Shown piece after piece: positions 16,056 through 24,686 of a DNA stretch of 64,000 nt. Both the position numbers and the translations under genes were made by a program. The notes under the pieces are model-generated. The model saw only the letters and a program-made list of their open reading frames with translations. It was not told the origin of the DNA and ran no database searches. The stretch is from Chloroflexota bacterium (GTDB lineage Bacteria > Chloroflexota > Limnocylindria > QHBO01), in the NCBI GenBank assembly GCA_038040195.1, contig JBBPIR010000004.1, forward strand, positions 1-64,000. The letters are read 5' to 3'. Each line of letters opens with the position of its first letter. Position 1 is the first letter of the stretch.

Positions 16056-16232
16056 TTGGCGGAAGTCCGCGTGGGCGAGAACGAGTCGTTCGAGAGCGCG
16101 CTGCGGCGATTCAACAAGAAGATCCAGCAGTCCGGCATCCTGGCCGAAGCACGCCGCCGCGAGCACTACGAGAAGCCCAGCGTGAAGCGCAAGCGCAAGG
16201 AATCCAAGAAGCGCAAGGGCCCGCGCCTTTAG
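16056..16232 (+). CDS. rpsU: 30S ribosomal protein S21
   Basis: 58-residue basic ribosomal protein of the small-subunit platform. [21 protein letters not shown] matches the S21 N-terminal helix, followed by [22 protein letters not shown] and a Lys/Arg tail. Start is taken as TTG, 8 bases after GAGGAGG; a GTG at 16071 would trim conserved residues. It is followed by yqeY, the usual neighbour of rpsU in many bacteria. Confidence 0.92.
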   Translation: MAEVRVGENESFESALRRFNKKIQQSGILAEARRREHYEKPSVKRKRKESKKRKGPRL

Positions 16233-16247
16233 CCAGACGGCTCCCGG

Positions 16248-16269
16248 GGTCGGTCCATCAAGACCGATC
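16248..16269 (+). terminator. Hairpin between rpsU and yqeY
   Basis: An 8-bp stem (one G-U pair) closes a 6-base loop CATCAA. No U-tract follows, so it may act as an attenuator, a processing site or a weak terminator that lowers yqeY relative to rpsU. Confidence 0.3.
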
Positions 16270-16296
16270 CCGATTGCATCTCCCGAGCATTCACCG

Positions 16297-16755
16297 ATGA
16301 GCCTCCAGACCGACATCGAGTCCGCCATGCGCGCCGCCATGAAGGCGGGCGATGCGGTCCGCGTCTCGACCCTCCGGCTGGCCATGGCGGCCGCTCACAA
16401 CCGCCAGATCGAGCTTGGGCACGAGCTGACCGATGCCGAAGTGATCGAGGTCCTCGACCGCCAGGTCAAGCAACGGCGCGAGAGCATCGAGCTGTACCGG
16501 CATGGCGGCCGCCCGGAGCTGGCCGATGCCGAGGAGGCGGAATTGGCGATCCTGCGCGAGTTCCTCCCCGAGCCCCTGACCGATGCCGAGCTCGAGCGCC
16601 TGGCCCGGGACGCCGTGGCCGCCACGCGTGCCAGCGGGCCGGGCGACATGGGCCGCGTGATGGGCGTCCTGGTGCCCCAGACCAAGGGTCGGGCCGATGG
16701 CAAGGCGGTCAGCGACCTGGTTCGCCGGCTGTTGTCGAAGGGGTCTGCGGAGTAG
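16297..16755 (+). CDS. yqeY: GatB/YqeY domain protein
   Basis: 152-residue protein related to the tail domain of GatB, the amidotransferase subunit that makes Gln-tRNA/Asn-tRNA. It shows the typical start LQTDIESAMRAAMKAGDAVRVSTLRL, EVLDRQVKQRRESIELY, EAELAILREFLPEPLT and GDMGRVMGVLVPQTKGRADGK. Members bind tRNA-related substrates, but the stand-alone function is not settled. Its TAG stop is inside the TAGGAT -10 box of the next gene. Confidence 0.92.
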   Translation: MSLQTDIESAMRAAMKAGDAVRVSTLRLAMAAAHNRQIELGHELTDAEVIEVLDRQVKQRRESIELYRHGGRPELADAEEAELAILREFLPEPLTDAELERLARDAVAATRASGPGDMGRVMGVLVPQTKGRADGKAVSDLVRRLLSKGSAE

Positions 16756-16758
16756 GAT
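16753..16758 (+). promoter_or_regulatory. -10 box of the 7TM-HD gene over the yqeY stop
   Basis: TAGGAT, 10 bases before the ATG. The first three bases are the yqeY stop codon, the same promoter-on-stop arrangement inferred for ancestral rsmE-HIT. Confidence 0.45.
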
Positions 16759-16768
16759 CCCGCTCCAC

Positions 16769-18871
16769 ATGTTCATCACCCGGACCCTGGCACCCCGGGA
16801 CCGCACCGTGACCGGTGCCACCGTTGCGCGCCTGGTCGCCGTCATGGTGCTGGTGGGCGTGGCCCTGTTCGCGATCCTGGCGGTGGATCTGGTGCCCGAC
16901 AGCGTCTCGCTGGAAGTGGGTGACGTTGCCACCGAGGACATCAGGGCGGCCCGCAGCGTGTCGTTCGTCTCCGCATCCGAGACAGAGGCGGCCCAGGCCG
17001 AGGCAGAGGCGGCGGTGGCGCCGGTTTACGTCGAAATCGGGCCGCAAGCCGATATCCGGTCTCGCCAGCTGACGAGCTACGACGCTGAGGTGGCCGCCAT
17101 CCAGGCAGTCCTCGCCGAGCGCGACGCCGGCACGCTGTCTCCGGCGGACGTGCAGACTCGGCTCGAAGCCGCCGCCCCGTCCCTGCGCGCGTCCCAGGTG
17201 GCGCTCCTGGCGGGGCTGCCCACGCCGCGCTGGCAAGCGATCGCCGCCGAAGGGCGTCGGGTCCTTGACCAGGCGCAGGCCGGCGTGCTGCGGGAGGACG
17301 CCCTGGCCGAGGCCCGCCAAACCGCCCGGGAGGCGGTCAGCGTCGACCTGGCCCCCGACGAGCGGGAGCAGGCTGGCGACCTGGCCGCTGCCCACATCGC
17401 CGCCAACCTGGCCTACAGCCCCGAGGCGACATCCGCCGCCCGCCAGGCGGCCCGCGCCGACGTCGACCCGGTGCGGGTCACCGTCCAACGCAATGAGGCG
17501 GTGGTCCGGGCGGGCGACCCGATCAGCACCCTCGACTACGAGAAGCTCACCGAGCTGGGTCTCACCGAGCCAGCCGGCGACCTCCTGCCGCTCATCGGAA
17601 ACGCACTCTTGGCCGCACTGCTGGCCGTCCTGCTGGTCGGCTTCGTGTGGCGCTTCCAGCCGGCCATTTGGCATCGGCGCCGGAGCCTGGTCCTGTTCCT
17701 GCTCATCCTATTCGCCAGTGCGGCTGTCCTGCGGTTGGCCGGTGATCGGTCTATTGCCGCGTACCTGGTGCCCACCTCGGCCGCGGTCATGCTGACAGGG
17801 CTTCTGCTGGGCGGGGCCGCGGGCGGAGCCATGGCCATGGGGCTCGCGGTGGTGGCCGGGCTCACCAACTCGGCCGACCTAGGCCCGGTGGTGTATGCCG
17901 CTGCGGGTGGGTTCGCGTCGCTGGTGATCATTCTCCAGGCCGAGCGCCTGAACGCGTTCGTCCGCGCCGGCGTCGTGCTGGCCCTGGTCAACGTCACCGT
18001 GGTCGTCGCGTTCAGCCTGCTCGAGGGGCTTGACGCGACCGGAATCGCACAGCTCGCTGCGGCGGGCATGGTCAACGCCGCCCTGTCGGTGGTGCTGGCG
18101 GTGGGTGGCTTCGCCGTCCTGGGGAATGTGTTCGGGATCCTGACCGTGTTCCAGATGTTGGAGCTGGCCAATCCCTCGAACCGGCTACTGCGCCGCGTGC
18201 TGCTCGAGACGCCAGGCACCTACCACCACTCGGTCATGGTCGGCAACCTGGCCGAGCGGGCGGCCGAAACCGTCGGCGCCGATCCACTCCTGGCCCGCGT
18301 GGCGGCGTACTACCACGACATCGGCAAGATGAAGAACCCGCTGGCGTTCATCGAGAACCAGGCTGGCGGCCCGAACATCCATGACGACCTGAACCCCGAG
18401 ACGAGCGCCCGGATCATCGCCGCCCACGTGCGGGACGGGGTCGAGTTGGCCCAGGAGTATCGGCTCCCGCCTCAAATCGCGGACTTCATCCCGCAGCACC
18501 ACGGGACGTCTGTAATGGGCTACTTCCATGGCAAGGCGCTCCAGGCGAGCGTGGAGGCCGACGCCGACCGCTACCGTTACCCCGGCCCTAAGCCGCAGAG
18601 TCGCGAGGCGGCCATCGTGATGCTGGCCGACGGGGTGGAGGCGTCCGTGCGGTCATTGCCCCAAAAGGACGACGCCGACATCCGCGAGATGGTCGACCGC
18701 ATCGTCAACGGGCGCCTGGCCGACGGACAGCTCGACGACAGCAACCTCACCCTGCGCGACATCGAGCGCATTCGCGGGTCATTCGTCGAGCAGCTGCTGG
18801 GCATGTACCACCAGCGAATCAGCTATCCCGAGAACGTCCTCCCCATCGAGCGAGATTCCCGGAGCGCCTGA
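16769..18871 (+). CDS. 7TM-HD phosphodiesterase, PgpH-like
   Basis: Membrane receptor-phosphodiesterase of 700 residues. After one N-terminal helix comes an Ala-rich extracellular 7TMR-HDED region (residues about 40-280), then about seven membrane helices (about 285-460), then a cytoplasmic HD domain. The HD motifs are TYHHSVMVGNLAE (metal His, about 484), YYHDIGKMKNP (about 516), HVRDGVELA, PQHHGT and VMLADGVEASVR. PgpH homologues hydrolyse c-di-AMP; that specificity is inferred here. The rpsU-yqeY-pgpH-ybeY order matches the yqfF-ybeY neighbourhood known in Firmicutes. Start ATG follows a -10 box by 10 bases. Confidence 0.9.
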   Translation: MFITRTLAPRDRTVTGATVARLVAVMVLVGVALFAILAVDLVPDSVSLEVGDVATEDIRAARSVSFVSASETEAAQAEAEAAVAPVYVEIGPQADIRSRQLTSYDAEVAAIQAVLAERDAGTLSPADVQTRLEAAAPSLRASQVALLAGLPTPRWQAIAAEGRRVLDQAQAGVLREDALAEARQTAREAVSVDLAPDEREQAGDLAAAHIAANLAYSPEATSAARQAARADVDPVRVTVQRNEAVVRAGDPISTLDYEKLTELGLTEPAGDLLPLIGNALLAALLAVLLVGFVWRFQPAIWHRRRSLVLFLLILFASAAVLRLAGDRSIAAYLVPTSAAVMLTGLLLGGAAGGAMAMGLAVVAGLTNSADLGPVVYAAAGGFASLVIILQAERLNAFVRAGVVLALVNVTVVVAFSLLEGLDATGIAQLAAAGMVNAALSVVLAVGGFAVLGNVFGILTVFQMLELANPSNRLLRRVLLETPGTYHHSVMVGNLAERAAETVGADPLLARVAAYYHDIGKMKNPLAFIENQAGGPNIHDDLNPETSARIIAAHVRDGVELAQEYRLPPQIADFIPQHHGTSVMGYFHGKALQASVEADADRYRYPGPKPQSREAAIVMLADGVEASVRSLPQKDDADIREMVDRIVNGRLADGQLDDSNLTLRDIERIRGSFVEQLLGMYHQRISYPENVLPIERDSRSA

Positions 18872-18888
18872 CCTAAGCGCCTGACCTC
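18863..18888 (+). repeat. 13-base tandem duplication over the pgpH-like stop
   Basis: Two 13-base units beginning AGCGCCTGACCT, differing only in the last base, with a decayed third start AGCGC at 18889. The first unit contains the true TGA stop (18869-18871). Looks like a recent slippage duplication. Confidence 0.7.
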
Positions 18889-18931
18889 AGCGCACTGAAT
18901 TCAGCGTCTTGAGCCGGCCCGGGCCCTGGCC

Positions 18932-18937
18932 TAGGAT
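18932..18937 (+). promoter_or_regulatory. ybeY -10 box, leaderless
   Basis: TAGGAT, 7 bases before the ATG used for YbeY; no Shine-Dalgarno sequence between. Confidence 0.5.
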
Positions 18938-18944
18938 GGTCAGG

Positions 18945-19547
18945 ATGGAACCCGGGGTCACCCTCCACGACAAGGTTGGCCGCAGCCGGCTGGCCGAGGC
19001 CGTGGAGCCACTGGGGTTGGACACGGCGCTGGAAGTGGTGACGGCTGCCGCCGCCGAAACCATGCGCGCCGCGCTCAGCACGCGCCAGGCGGAGGTGGAG
19101 CTGACCCTGTGCGGCGACGCGGAGATGACCCGCCTGAACTTCGACCACATGGGCGAGCGCGGGCCAACCGACGTGTTGGCGTTCCCGCTCCACGAATGGA
19201 CCGTCGAGAACGGCCGCTCCCACCTGGTGGATGACGACGGCCGGCCGAGCGCCCGGCCCGGCGCCCCGGGCCCCCTGATGCTGGGCGACGTCGTCATCGA
19301 CCTCGACCAGGCAGTGCGCCAGGCGGCCGAAGGTGACTGGAGCGTGCCGGAGGAGGTGGCCCTGCTGGCCATCCACGGCACCCTGCACCTCATCGGTCAC
19401 GACCATGACGATCCCGAGGGCGAGACGGCCATGCGCGAGCTCGAGCACCGCGTCCTGACCGTCCTGCACCGCCATTTCCGGGACGTGGCCTGGAAGCCCG
19501 GTTCGTTGTTCGACCGCGCCGGCCACGCCGTGGGGGCCGGCTACTAG
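18945..19547 (+). CDS. ybeY: Endoribonuclease YbeY
   Basis: Zinc-dependent single-strand endoribonuclease for 16S rRNA 3'-end maturation and ribosome quality control. The metal site HGTLHLIGHDHDD (H-x3-H-x5-H) is near residue 145, preceded by the conserved RG-PTDVLAFP segment. The protein is about 200 residues, longer than the usual 150-170 because of an Ala-rich N-terminus and a roughly 20-residue insert rich in Pro/Gly after DVLAFPL. The ATG 7 bases after TAGGAT is preferred over an upstream ATG at 18936 that overlaps the -10 box. It shares a CTAG stop with the convergent oxidase gene. Confidence 0.93.
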   Translation: MEPGVTLHDKVGRSRLAEAVEPLGLDTALEVVTAAAAETMRAALSTRQAEVELTLCGDAEMTRLNFDHMGERGPTDVLAFPLHEWTVENGRSHLVDDDGRPSARPGAPGPLMLGDVVIDLDQAVRQAAEGDWSVPEEVALLAIHGTLHLIGHDHDDPEGETAMRELEHRVLTVLHRHFRDVAWKPGSLFDRAGHAVGAGY

Positions 19548-20650
19548 ACCGGGCGGTCGCTCCGCAGTTCCAGCGGCACGCGATCCGGGCGGCCGAGGAT
19601 GAGGTCCACCACCAGGGCAGCGCTGCCCGGACCGGTGGAGATACCCCATGGGCCGTGGCCCGCGCAGACGAACAGTCCTTCCACGTTGGCCACGGGACCG
19701 ATGAAGGGACGCCCGTCAATCGACTGGGGTCGGGCGCACATCCAGATGCGGATGACGGGTGCGTCGGCGAGGGCAGGCACGAACTCGCTGCCGTGCCGGA
19801 CGAGCACCAGGGCAAGCGCTTCGGGATCCGGCTGATCGGCCAGGAAGGTCGATCCCACCGTGGCCACCCCTCCCACCGCGATCAGGCTGAACAAGCTGCC
19901 GGCCAGCCCGCTCGCCGTGTTGACCGTATGCACCACGCCTTCCTCCAGGACGTGGCGGGGTGGGTCGGCCAGATCCACCTGGACGGTGACTCCCCAGGTT
20001 CGGATGATGGGCGGCCACGGCGGCTCCGCGCCGAGGATCTCCGGCGTCCACGGGCCGCCAGCCAGCAGGACCTGGTCCGCGGACAGGTGCTCCCCGTCTT
20101 CCAGCGCCACGCCCCGGACCGTTCCATCCTCAATCCAGGGCTGCGCAGCGCGACCGATCCGCAGCGTCACCCCGGCCCGGACCGCTCGCGCCGCCAGCGC
20201 TCGAGTTGCCCCATCGGCCGTCGCTGGGTAGCCGGTCTCGAGCCGAACGGCAGCCCAGCCATCGGACAGTGCCGGCTCCGCTGCGGCGACGGCGTCGGCG
20301 TCCAGTGCCTCGGCTCGCAGCTCGGGGAAGGCGTCGTGCAGCTCCGCCGCCCGGGATCGGGCGGCGGATTGGTCATCGGTCAGGAGCAGGATACCCACCG
20401 GCTCGGAGGGGAATGCGAAATCCAGATCGGAGGCGGCCAGGTGCCGGTACGTGGCCAGGGACTCGATATGGAGCGGGAGCAGCACCGGGTCGAACGGATG
20501 CTGGATGGAACCCGAGTTTCGGCCCGAGGCCCCGGCGGCGATCGCGGTGGCCTCGATCAGGGTGACCGATCGCCCCGCCTCGGCCAGCAGGGCGGCTGCG
20601 GTGCAGCCCACGATCCCGCCACCGATGACTGCCACCCGCTCGCGCCCCAC
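19544..20650 (-). CDS. FAD-dependent oxidoreductase, DAO family
   Basis: 368-residue flavoprotein of the D-amino-acid/glycine/sarcosine oxidase family. The N-terminal Rossmann motif VAVIGGGIVGCTAAALLAEAG is followed by EATAIAAGASGRNSG (FAD-binding, family-specific), a substrate domain, DQVLLAGGPWT, and the C-terminal RPQSIDGRPFIGP...GHGPWGISTGPGSA that completes the FAD site. It likely oxidises an amino acid or secondary amine, but the substrate is not identifiable. No thiamine or sarcosine genes adjoin. GTG start lies 6 bases after minus-strand TAGCAT (20657-20662), divergent from pth. Confidence 0.85.
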   Translation of the reverse strand: MGRERVAVIGGGIVGCTAAALLAEAGRSVTLIEATAIAAGASGRNSGSIQHPFDPVLLPLHIESLATYRHLAASDLDFAFPSEPVGILLLTDDQSAARSRAAELHDAFPELRAEALDADAVAAAEPALSDGWAAVRLETGYPATADGATRALAARAVRAGVTLRIGRAAQPWIEDGTVRGVALEDGEHLSADQVLLAGGPWTPEILGAEPPWPPIIRTWGVTVQVDLADPPRHVLEEGVVHTVNTASGLAGSLFSLIAVGGVATVGSTFLADQPDPEALALVLVRHGSEFVPALADAPVIRIWMCARPQSIDGRPFIGPVANVEGLFVCAGHGPWGISTGPGSAALVVDLILGRPDRVPLELRSDRPV

Positions 20651-20656
20651 GCGCCG

Positions 20657-20693
20657 ATGCTACCCGGGCGGGTCCGCCGCTGACGGCTACCAT
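20657..20693. promoter_or_regulatory. Divergent -10 boxes of the oxidase gene and pth
   Basis: Minus-strand TAGCAT (20657-20662) is 6 bases from the oxidase GTG, and plus-strand TACCAT (20688-20693) is 10 bases from the pth ATG. The 53-base gap thus holds two back-to-back leaderless promoters. Confidence 0.45.
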
Positions 20694-20703
20694 CCGTCGG
20701 GCC

Positions 20704-21291
20704 ATGAAGGTCGTGTGCGGGCTAGGCAATCCCGGCGATCGGTACCGACTGACGCGGCACAACGTCGGGTACCGGGTGGTCGACCTGCTCGCCGATCGGT
20801 GGGAGGTGAGCAAGGGTCGTGCCCGCGACGGCGCGGCCACGATCGAGGTGGTGCGAGACGAACCGGTGGGCCGGGTGCTGCTGGTCAAGCCCCTGCGCTT
20901 CATGAACCAATCCGGCGCGCCGCTCCGCGCCGCGGTCCGCAACGTCAACGCCGATCCGGAGACCGACCTGCTGGTGGTGGCCGACGACGTCGACCTGCCG
21001 CTGGGGAAGGTACGGCTGAGGCGGGGCGGGTCCGCGGGTGGCCACAACGGTCTGCGAGACATCATCGAGGCGCTCGAGACCGATCAGTTCGCGCGGCTGC
21101 GGGTCGGGATCGGGCGGAACGGCGAGACGGTGGACCACGTCCTGTCCACCTTCAGCCGGGCCGAGGAGGAGCTGGCCGACGAGGCGATCGCCACCGCCGC
21201 CGACGCAGTGGAGCGTTGGCTGGCGGAGGGCACCGAGGCGGCGATGAACGCGTTCAACGGGCTCGACCTGGGGCCACCCGCCGACCCGTGA
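20704..21291 (+). CDS. pth: Peptidyl-tRNA hydrolase
   Basis: Releases tRNA from stalled peptidyl-tRNA. The 195 residues carry the Pth signature: VVCGLGNPGDRYRLTRHNVGY (catalytic His in RHNVG), LVKPLRFMNQSGAPLRA (Asn/Met substrate site), VVADDVDLPLGKVRLRRGGSAGGHNGLRDI (catalytic Asp and GHNGL) and RLRVGIGR. The stop overlaps the mfd GTG start as GTGA, so pth and mfd are translationally coupled, a widely conserved gene order. Confidence 0.96.
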   Translation: MKVVCGLGNPGDRYRLTRHNVGYRVVDLLADRWEVSKGRARDGAATIEVVRDEPVGRVLLVKPLRFMNQSGAPLRAAVRNVNADPETDLLVVADDVDLPLGKVRLRRGGSAGGHNGLRDIIEALETDQFARLRVGIGRNGETVDHVLSTFSRAEEELADEAIATAADAVERWLAEGTEAAMNAFNGLDLGPPADP

Positions 21292-24200
21292 CCCGCGGCC
21301 CGCGGCTGGGGCCGCTGCTCGAGCTGCTGGGGGTGCCGCCGCCCACACCGGGGAGCTTCCGCGTCCCGGCCGCCGCGCGCGCCGCCCACCTGGCGGCCCG
21401 CCGTCGGACACTGGCGCCCGCGTCCCCGCTGTTGGTGGTGGTCGAGACTGATGAGCAGGCCCATCGGCTGGCCGACGACCTGGGTGCGTGGCTGGACGAG
21501 GGCACGGTGGCGGTGCTGCCGGAGCGGGGCGCGCTGCCGCTGGAGCGGGCGCTCCCCGAGCGCGATGAGTCCGCGGGCCGTCTGGAGGTGCTGGCCCGGT
21601 TGGCGGAGCCAGAGCGGCACCTGGTCGTGGTAGCGCCACTGGCCGCGCTGTGGCAGCGGACGCTGTCCGTGGAGCAGCTCCTCGGCGCGCGGCGCCGTTT
21701 ACGGGTCGGGGACAAGGTCCCGCAGCGCGCGCTGGTCAGCGGGCTGATGGCCGCCGGCTACGACCCCACGCCCGAGGTGACGGGGATCGGCGAGCTGGCG
21801 GTCCGTGGCGGCCTGATCGACCTGTGGCCACCGGGTGAGCCGGACCCCATCCGGATCGAGCAGTTCGGGGACGAGATCGACGCCATCCGCGTCTTCGAGC
21901 CCACCACCCAGGCCAGCCGGTCGCGCCGGAAGGAAATCCTGCTCCTCCCCGCCGGGGAATTCGCCATCCCGGACCCGGACGCCCTGGCAGCGGCGCTCGC
22001 CCGGCAGGTCGGTCATCCATCGGTCCTCAGCGACACGCTCCAGGCCGACCTGGCTCGCCTGGAGTCCGGAGACCTGGGCGAGGCGGCCGAAACCTGGATC
22101 ACCCATCTGACCGCCGGCCCCACCGCCGACCACCTCCCGGCGGACGCCCACCTGGTGCTCACCGATGTCGATCAGCTCCGAGGCCACGTCACGGACGCCG
22201 ACCAGTGGGCCGCCGGCCGTCGCGCCCAGCTGGTCGAGGGCGGCGAGCTGCCTCCGGACTGGCCGCTTCCGTATGAGGCGGTCGCCACATTGGACGCGTT
22301 GGCCGCCCGGGCACCGGAGCGGCTCGAGGAAGGGGGCGACGCCGCCGAGATCGGATTTGGCGCCGCGCCCGCACTTCCCGTGCGGGCCGAACGGATGGGG
22401 GAGTGGCTCCGCGAATTGGCCGCTGGCGGGAAACGCGTCGTGGTCGCCACCGACCAGGCCAGCCGCCTGGTGGAGCTGCTGGCCGATGCGCCCGGCCTCA
22501 TCGGTCCCCTTGACTCCCTCGCGGAAATACCCGAACCGGGGTTTATCGCGGTCGTCCATGGCTCCACCGCCAACGGCGTGAGCCACGCCCCGTCGGACCT
22601 GCTCCTCCTCTCTGACCGGGAGCTGTTCGGGGCCACCCGCGTCCGGCGGCTGCTCCCGAGCAAGCGGGTCGTCACGCGAGACCTGATCGGGCGCCTGGAG
22701 CCCGGGGAGCTGGTGGTCCACGTCGACCACGGCATCGCCCGCTACGTGGGCATGACTCAGCGCGCGTATGGCGACGCGGTCCGCGAGTACCTCCAGCTCG
22801 ACTTCGCCGGCGCTGACAAGATCTTCCTGCCCGCCGACCAGGTGGGCCGCATCACACGCTACTCGGGAGCGCCCGCCCCGGGCCTCAGCCGCCTGAGCGG
22901 GCGCGAGTGGGCCAACACCACCCGCCGCGTCCGCGCCGCGGTCATCGACCTGGCCGATGACCTGCTGGAGCTGTACGCCGCCCGCGAGCAGGCTGCTGGC
23001 TTCGCCTACCCATCGGACTCGACCTGGCAGCGGGAGCTGGAGGAATCCTTCCCGTACACCGAGACGCCCGACCAGGAGCGGACCATTCAGGAGGTGGCCG
23101 CCGACATGGCTCGCCGCCGGCCGATGGATCGGCTGGTGTGCGGGGACGTGGGGTACGGCAAGACCGAGGTTGCGCTGCGGGCCGCCTTCCGGGTCGTGGA
23201 AGCCGGCCGCCAGGCGGCCGTGCTGGTCCCCACCACCGTTCTGGCGCAGCAGCACCTGCTGACCTTCAGGCGCCGCCTCGACGCCTTCCCGCTCAAGGTG
23301 GAGGTGCTCAGCCGCTTCGTCAGCAAGGCCGACCAGGCAAGAATCGTGGCCGAGCTGGCGGCCGGCACGGTGGACGTCGTCATCGGCACCCATCGGCTGC
23401 TGAGCAGGGACATCAGCTTTGCCGATCTGGGGCTGCTGGTCGTCGATGAGGAGCAGCGGTTCGGGGTGGCCCAGAAGGAGAAGATCAAGCAGCTCCGCCG
23501 CGAGGTGGACGTGCTGACCCTGTCCGCCACGCCCATCCCGCGCACCCTGCACCTGTCGCTGGTCGGGATCCGCGATATGTCGGTCATCGAGACTGCCCCC
23601 GAGGCGCGGCTGCCAATCCTGACTCGCATCGCGGAGGACGACGACGGGCTCGTACGGGACGCCATCCTGCGCGAGATCGACCGGGGCGGGCAGGTGTTCT
23701 ACGTCCACAACCGGGTCGAGACCATCGAAGCGGCCACGGCCCGGGTCCGTCGCCTCGTCCCGCGGGCCCGTGTGGCCATCGGTCATGGCCAGATGCCGGA
23801 GGGCATGCTGGAGCGGGTCATGCTCGACTTCGACGCGGGGCTATTCGACGTCCTGGTATGCACCACCATCATCGAGTCGGGGCTCGACATCCCGAACGCC
23901 AACACCATGCTGATCTCGCGGGCCGACACGTTCGGGCTGGCGCAGCTGTACCAGCTCCGGGGCCGGGTTGGGCGCTCCGACCGGCGGGCGTACGCGTACC
24001 TGCTGCATCGGCGGGGCAATCCGCTATCGCTGGTGGCGCGGCGCCGGCTGCACGCCATCTTCAGCGCCTCGGACCTGGGGGCCGGCTACCAGATCGCCCT
24101 GTCGGACCTCGAGATCCGCGGCGCGGGCAACATCCTGGGCCCCGAGCAGTCGGGGTACATGGCCGCGGTCGGCTTCGAGCTGTACACCCAGCTCCTGGCC

Positions 24201-24680
24201 GAGGCGGTGGATCTGCGCCGGGGGCGGATTCGGCCGCCGCAGCCGGCAGCGGTGCGCCTGGAGCTGCCGGGTTCGGCCTACCTGCCCGATGTCTACGTGG
24301 GCGCCGCGGGCGCCAAGCTCGAGGTCTATCGCCGGTTCGCCCAGGTCAAGACCGATGCCGATGCAGATGCGCTGCGGGCGCATCTGCTGGACCGATTCGG
24401 GCCGATTCCGCCGGAGGTGGAGGGTCTCTTCCGGGCGGTCGCGGTGCGCCTGGCCGCGGAGGCGGCCGAGGTTTCCGAGGTCCGCGTCGACGAGGGGCGG
24501 CTGACGTTGAAGTGGCGGCGTTACGATCGCGCCGTTGTGACCCACGCGTTGACCATCGCCGGATTCCGACCCGTGGCCGGCTCCAACCAGGTCCGCATCC
24601 CCCTCGTTCGCGGCCGCGACCCGATCGACACGGCCCTGCGCGCTCTGACCGCGGTGCGATCTGCTGGCAGGGCGGCTTGA
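21288..24680 (+). CDS. mfd: Transcription-repair coupling factor Mfd
   Basis: 1130-residue SF2 translocase that removes stalled RNA polymerase and recruits UvrA. The domain order is standard: UvrB-like N-terminal region with GELAVRGGLIDLWPPGEPDPIRIE; the CarD/RID polymerase-binding domain (about 460-545, LEPGELVVHVDHGIARY); RecG-like motor with Walker A GDVGYGKTEVALRAAF (about 620), DEEQRFGV, TLSATPIPRTL, TTIIESGLDIPNANTM and QLYQLRGRVGRSDR; and the C-terminal TRCF domain. The GTG overlapping the pth stop gives the expected length; the open frame further upstream runs antisense or out of frame through pth and is ignored. Confidence 0.96.
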   Translation: MTRGPRLGPLLELLGVPPPTPGSFRVPAAARAAHLAARRRTLAPASPLLVVVETDEQAHRLADDLGAWLDEGTVAVLPERGALPLERALPERDESAGRLEVLARLAEPERHLVVVAPLAALWQRTLSVEQLLGARRRLRVGDKVPQRALVSGLMAAGYDPTPEVTGIGELAVRGGLIDLWPPGEPDPIRIEQFGDEIDAIRVFEPTTQASRSRRKEILLLPAGEFAIPDPDALAAALARQVGHPSVLSDTLQADLARLESGDLGEAAETWITHLTAGPTADHLPADAHLVLTDVDQLRGHVTDADQWAAGRRAQLVEGGELPPDWPLPYEAVATLDALAARAPERLEEGGDAAEIGFGAAPALPVRAERMGEWLRELAAGGKRVVVATDQASRLVELLADAPGLIGPLDSLAEIPEPGFIAVVHGSTANGVSHAPSDLLLLSDRELFGATRVRRLLPSKRVVTRDLIGRLEPGELVVHVDHGIARYVGMTQRAYGDAVREYLQLDFAGADKIFLPADQVGRITRYSGAPAPGLSRLSGREWANTTRRVRAAVIDLADDLLELYAAREQAAGFAYPSDSTWQRELEESFPYTETPDQERTIQEVAADMARRRPMDRLVCGDVGYGKTEVALRAAFRVVEAGRQAAVLVPTTVLAQQHLLTFRRRLDAFPLKVEVLSRFVSKADQARIVAELAAGTVDVVIGTHRLLSRDISFADLGLLVVDEEQRFGVAQKEKIKQLRREVDVLTLSATPIPRTLHLSLVGIRDMSVIETAPEARLPILTRIAEDDDGLVRDAILREIDRGGQVFYVHNRVETIEAATARVRRLVPRARVAIGHGQMPEGMLERVMLDFDAGLFDVLVCTTIIESGLDIPNANTMLISRADTFGLAQLYQLRGRVGRSDRRAYAYLLHRRGNPLSLVARRRLHAIFSASDLGAGYQIALSDLEIRGAGNILGPEQSGYMAAVGFELYTQLLAEAVDLRRGRIRPPQPAAVRLELPGSAYLPDVYVGAAGAKLEVYRRFAQVKTDADADALRAHLLDRFGPIPPEVEGLFRAVAVRLAAEAAEVSEVRVDEGRLTLKWRRYDRAVVTHALTIAGFRPVAGSNQVRIPLVRGRDPIDTALRALTAVRSAGRAA

Positions 24681-24686
24681 CGAACC

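Noticed and set aside
20451-21287. N-terminal extension of Mfd into the oxidase and pth genes
   Set aside because: Runs out of frame through pth; the GTG overlapping the pth stop gives the normal Mfd length.
21699-23786. 695-codon open frame antisense to mfd
   Set aside because: Very high GC removes stops in the antisense frame. The protein has no recognisable domain and mfd on the other strand is complete and canonical.
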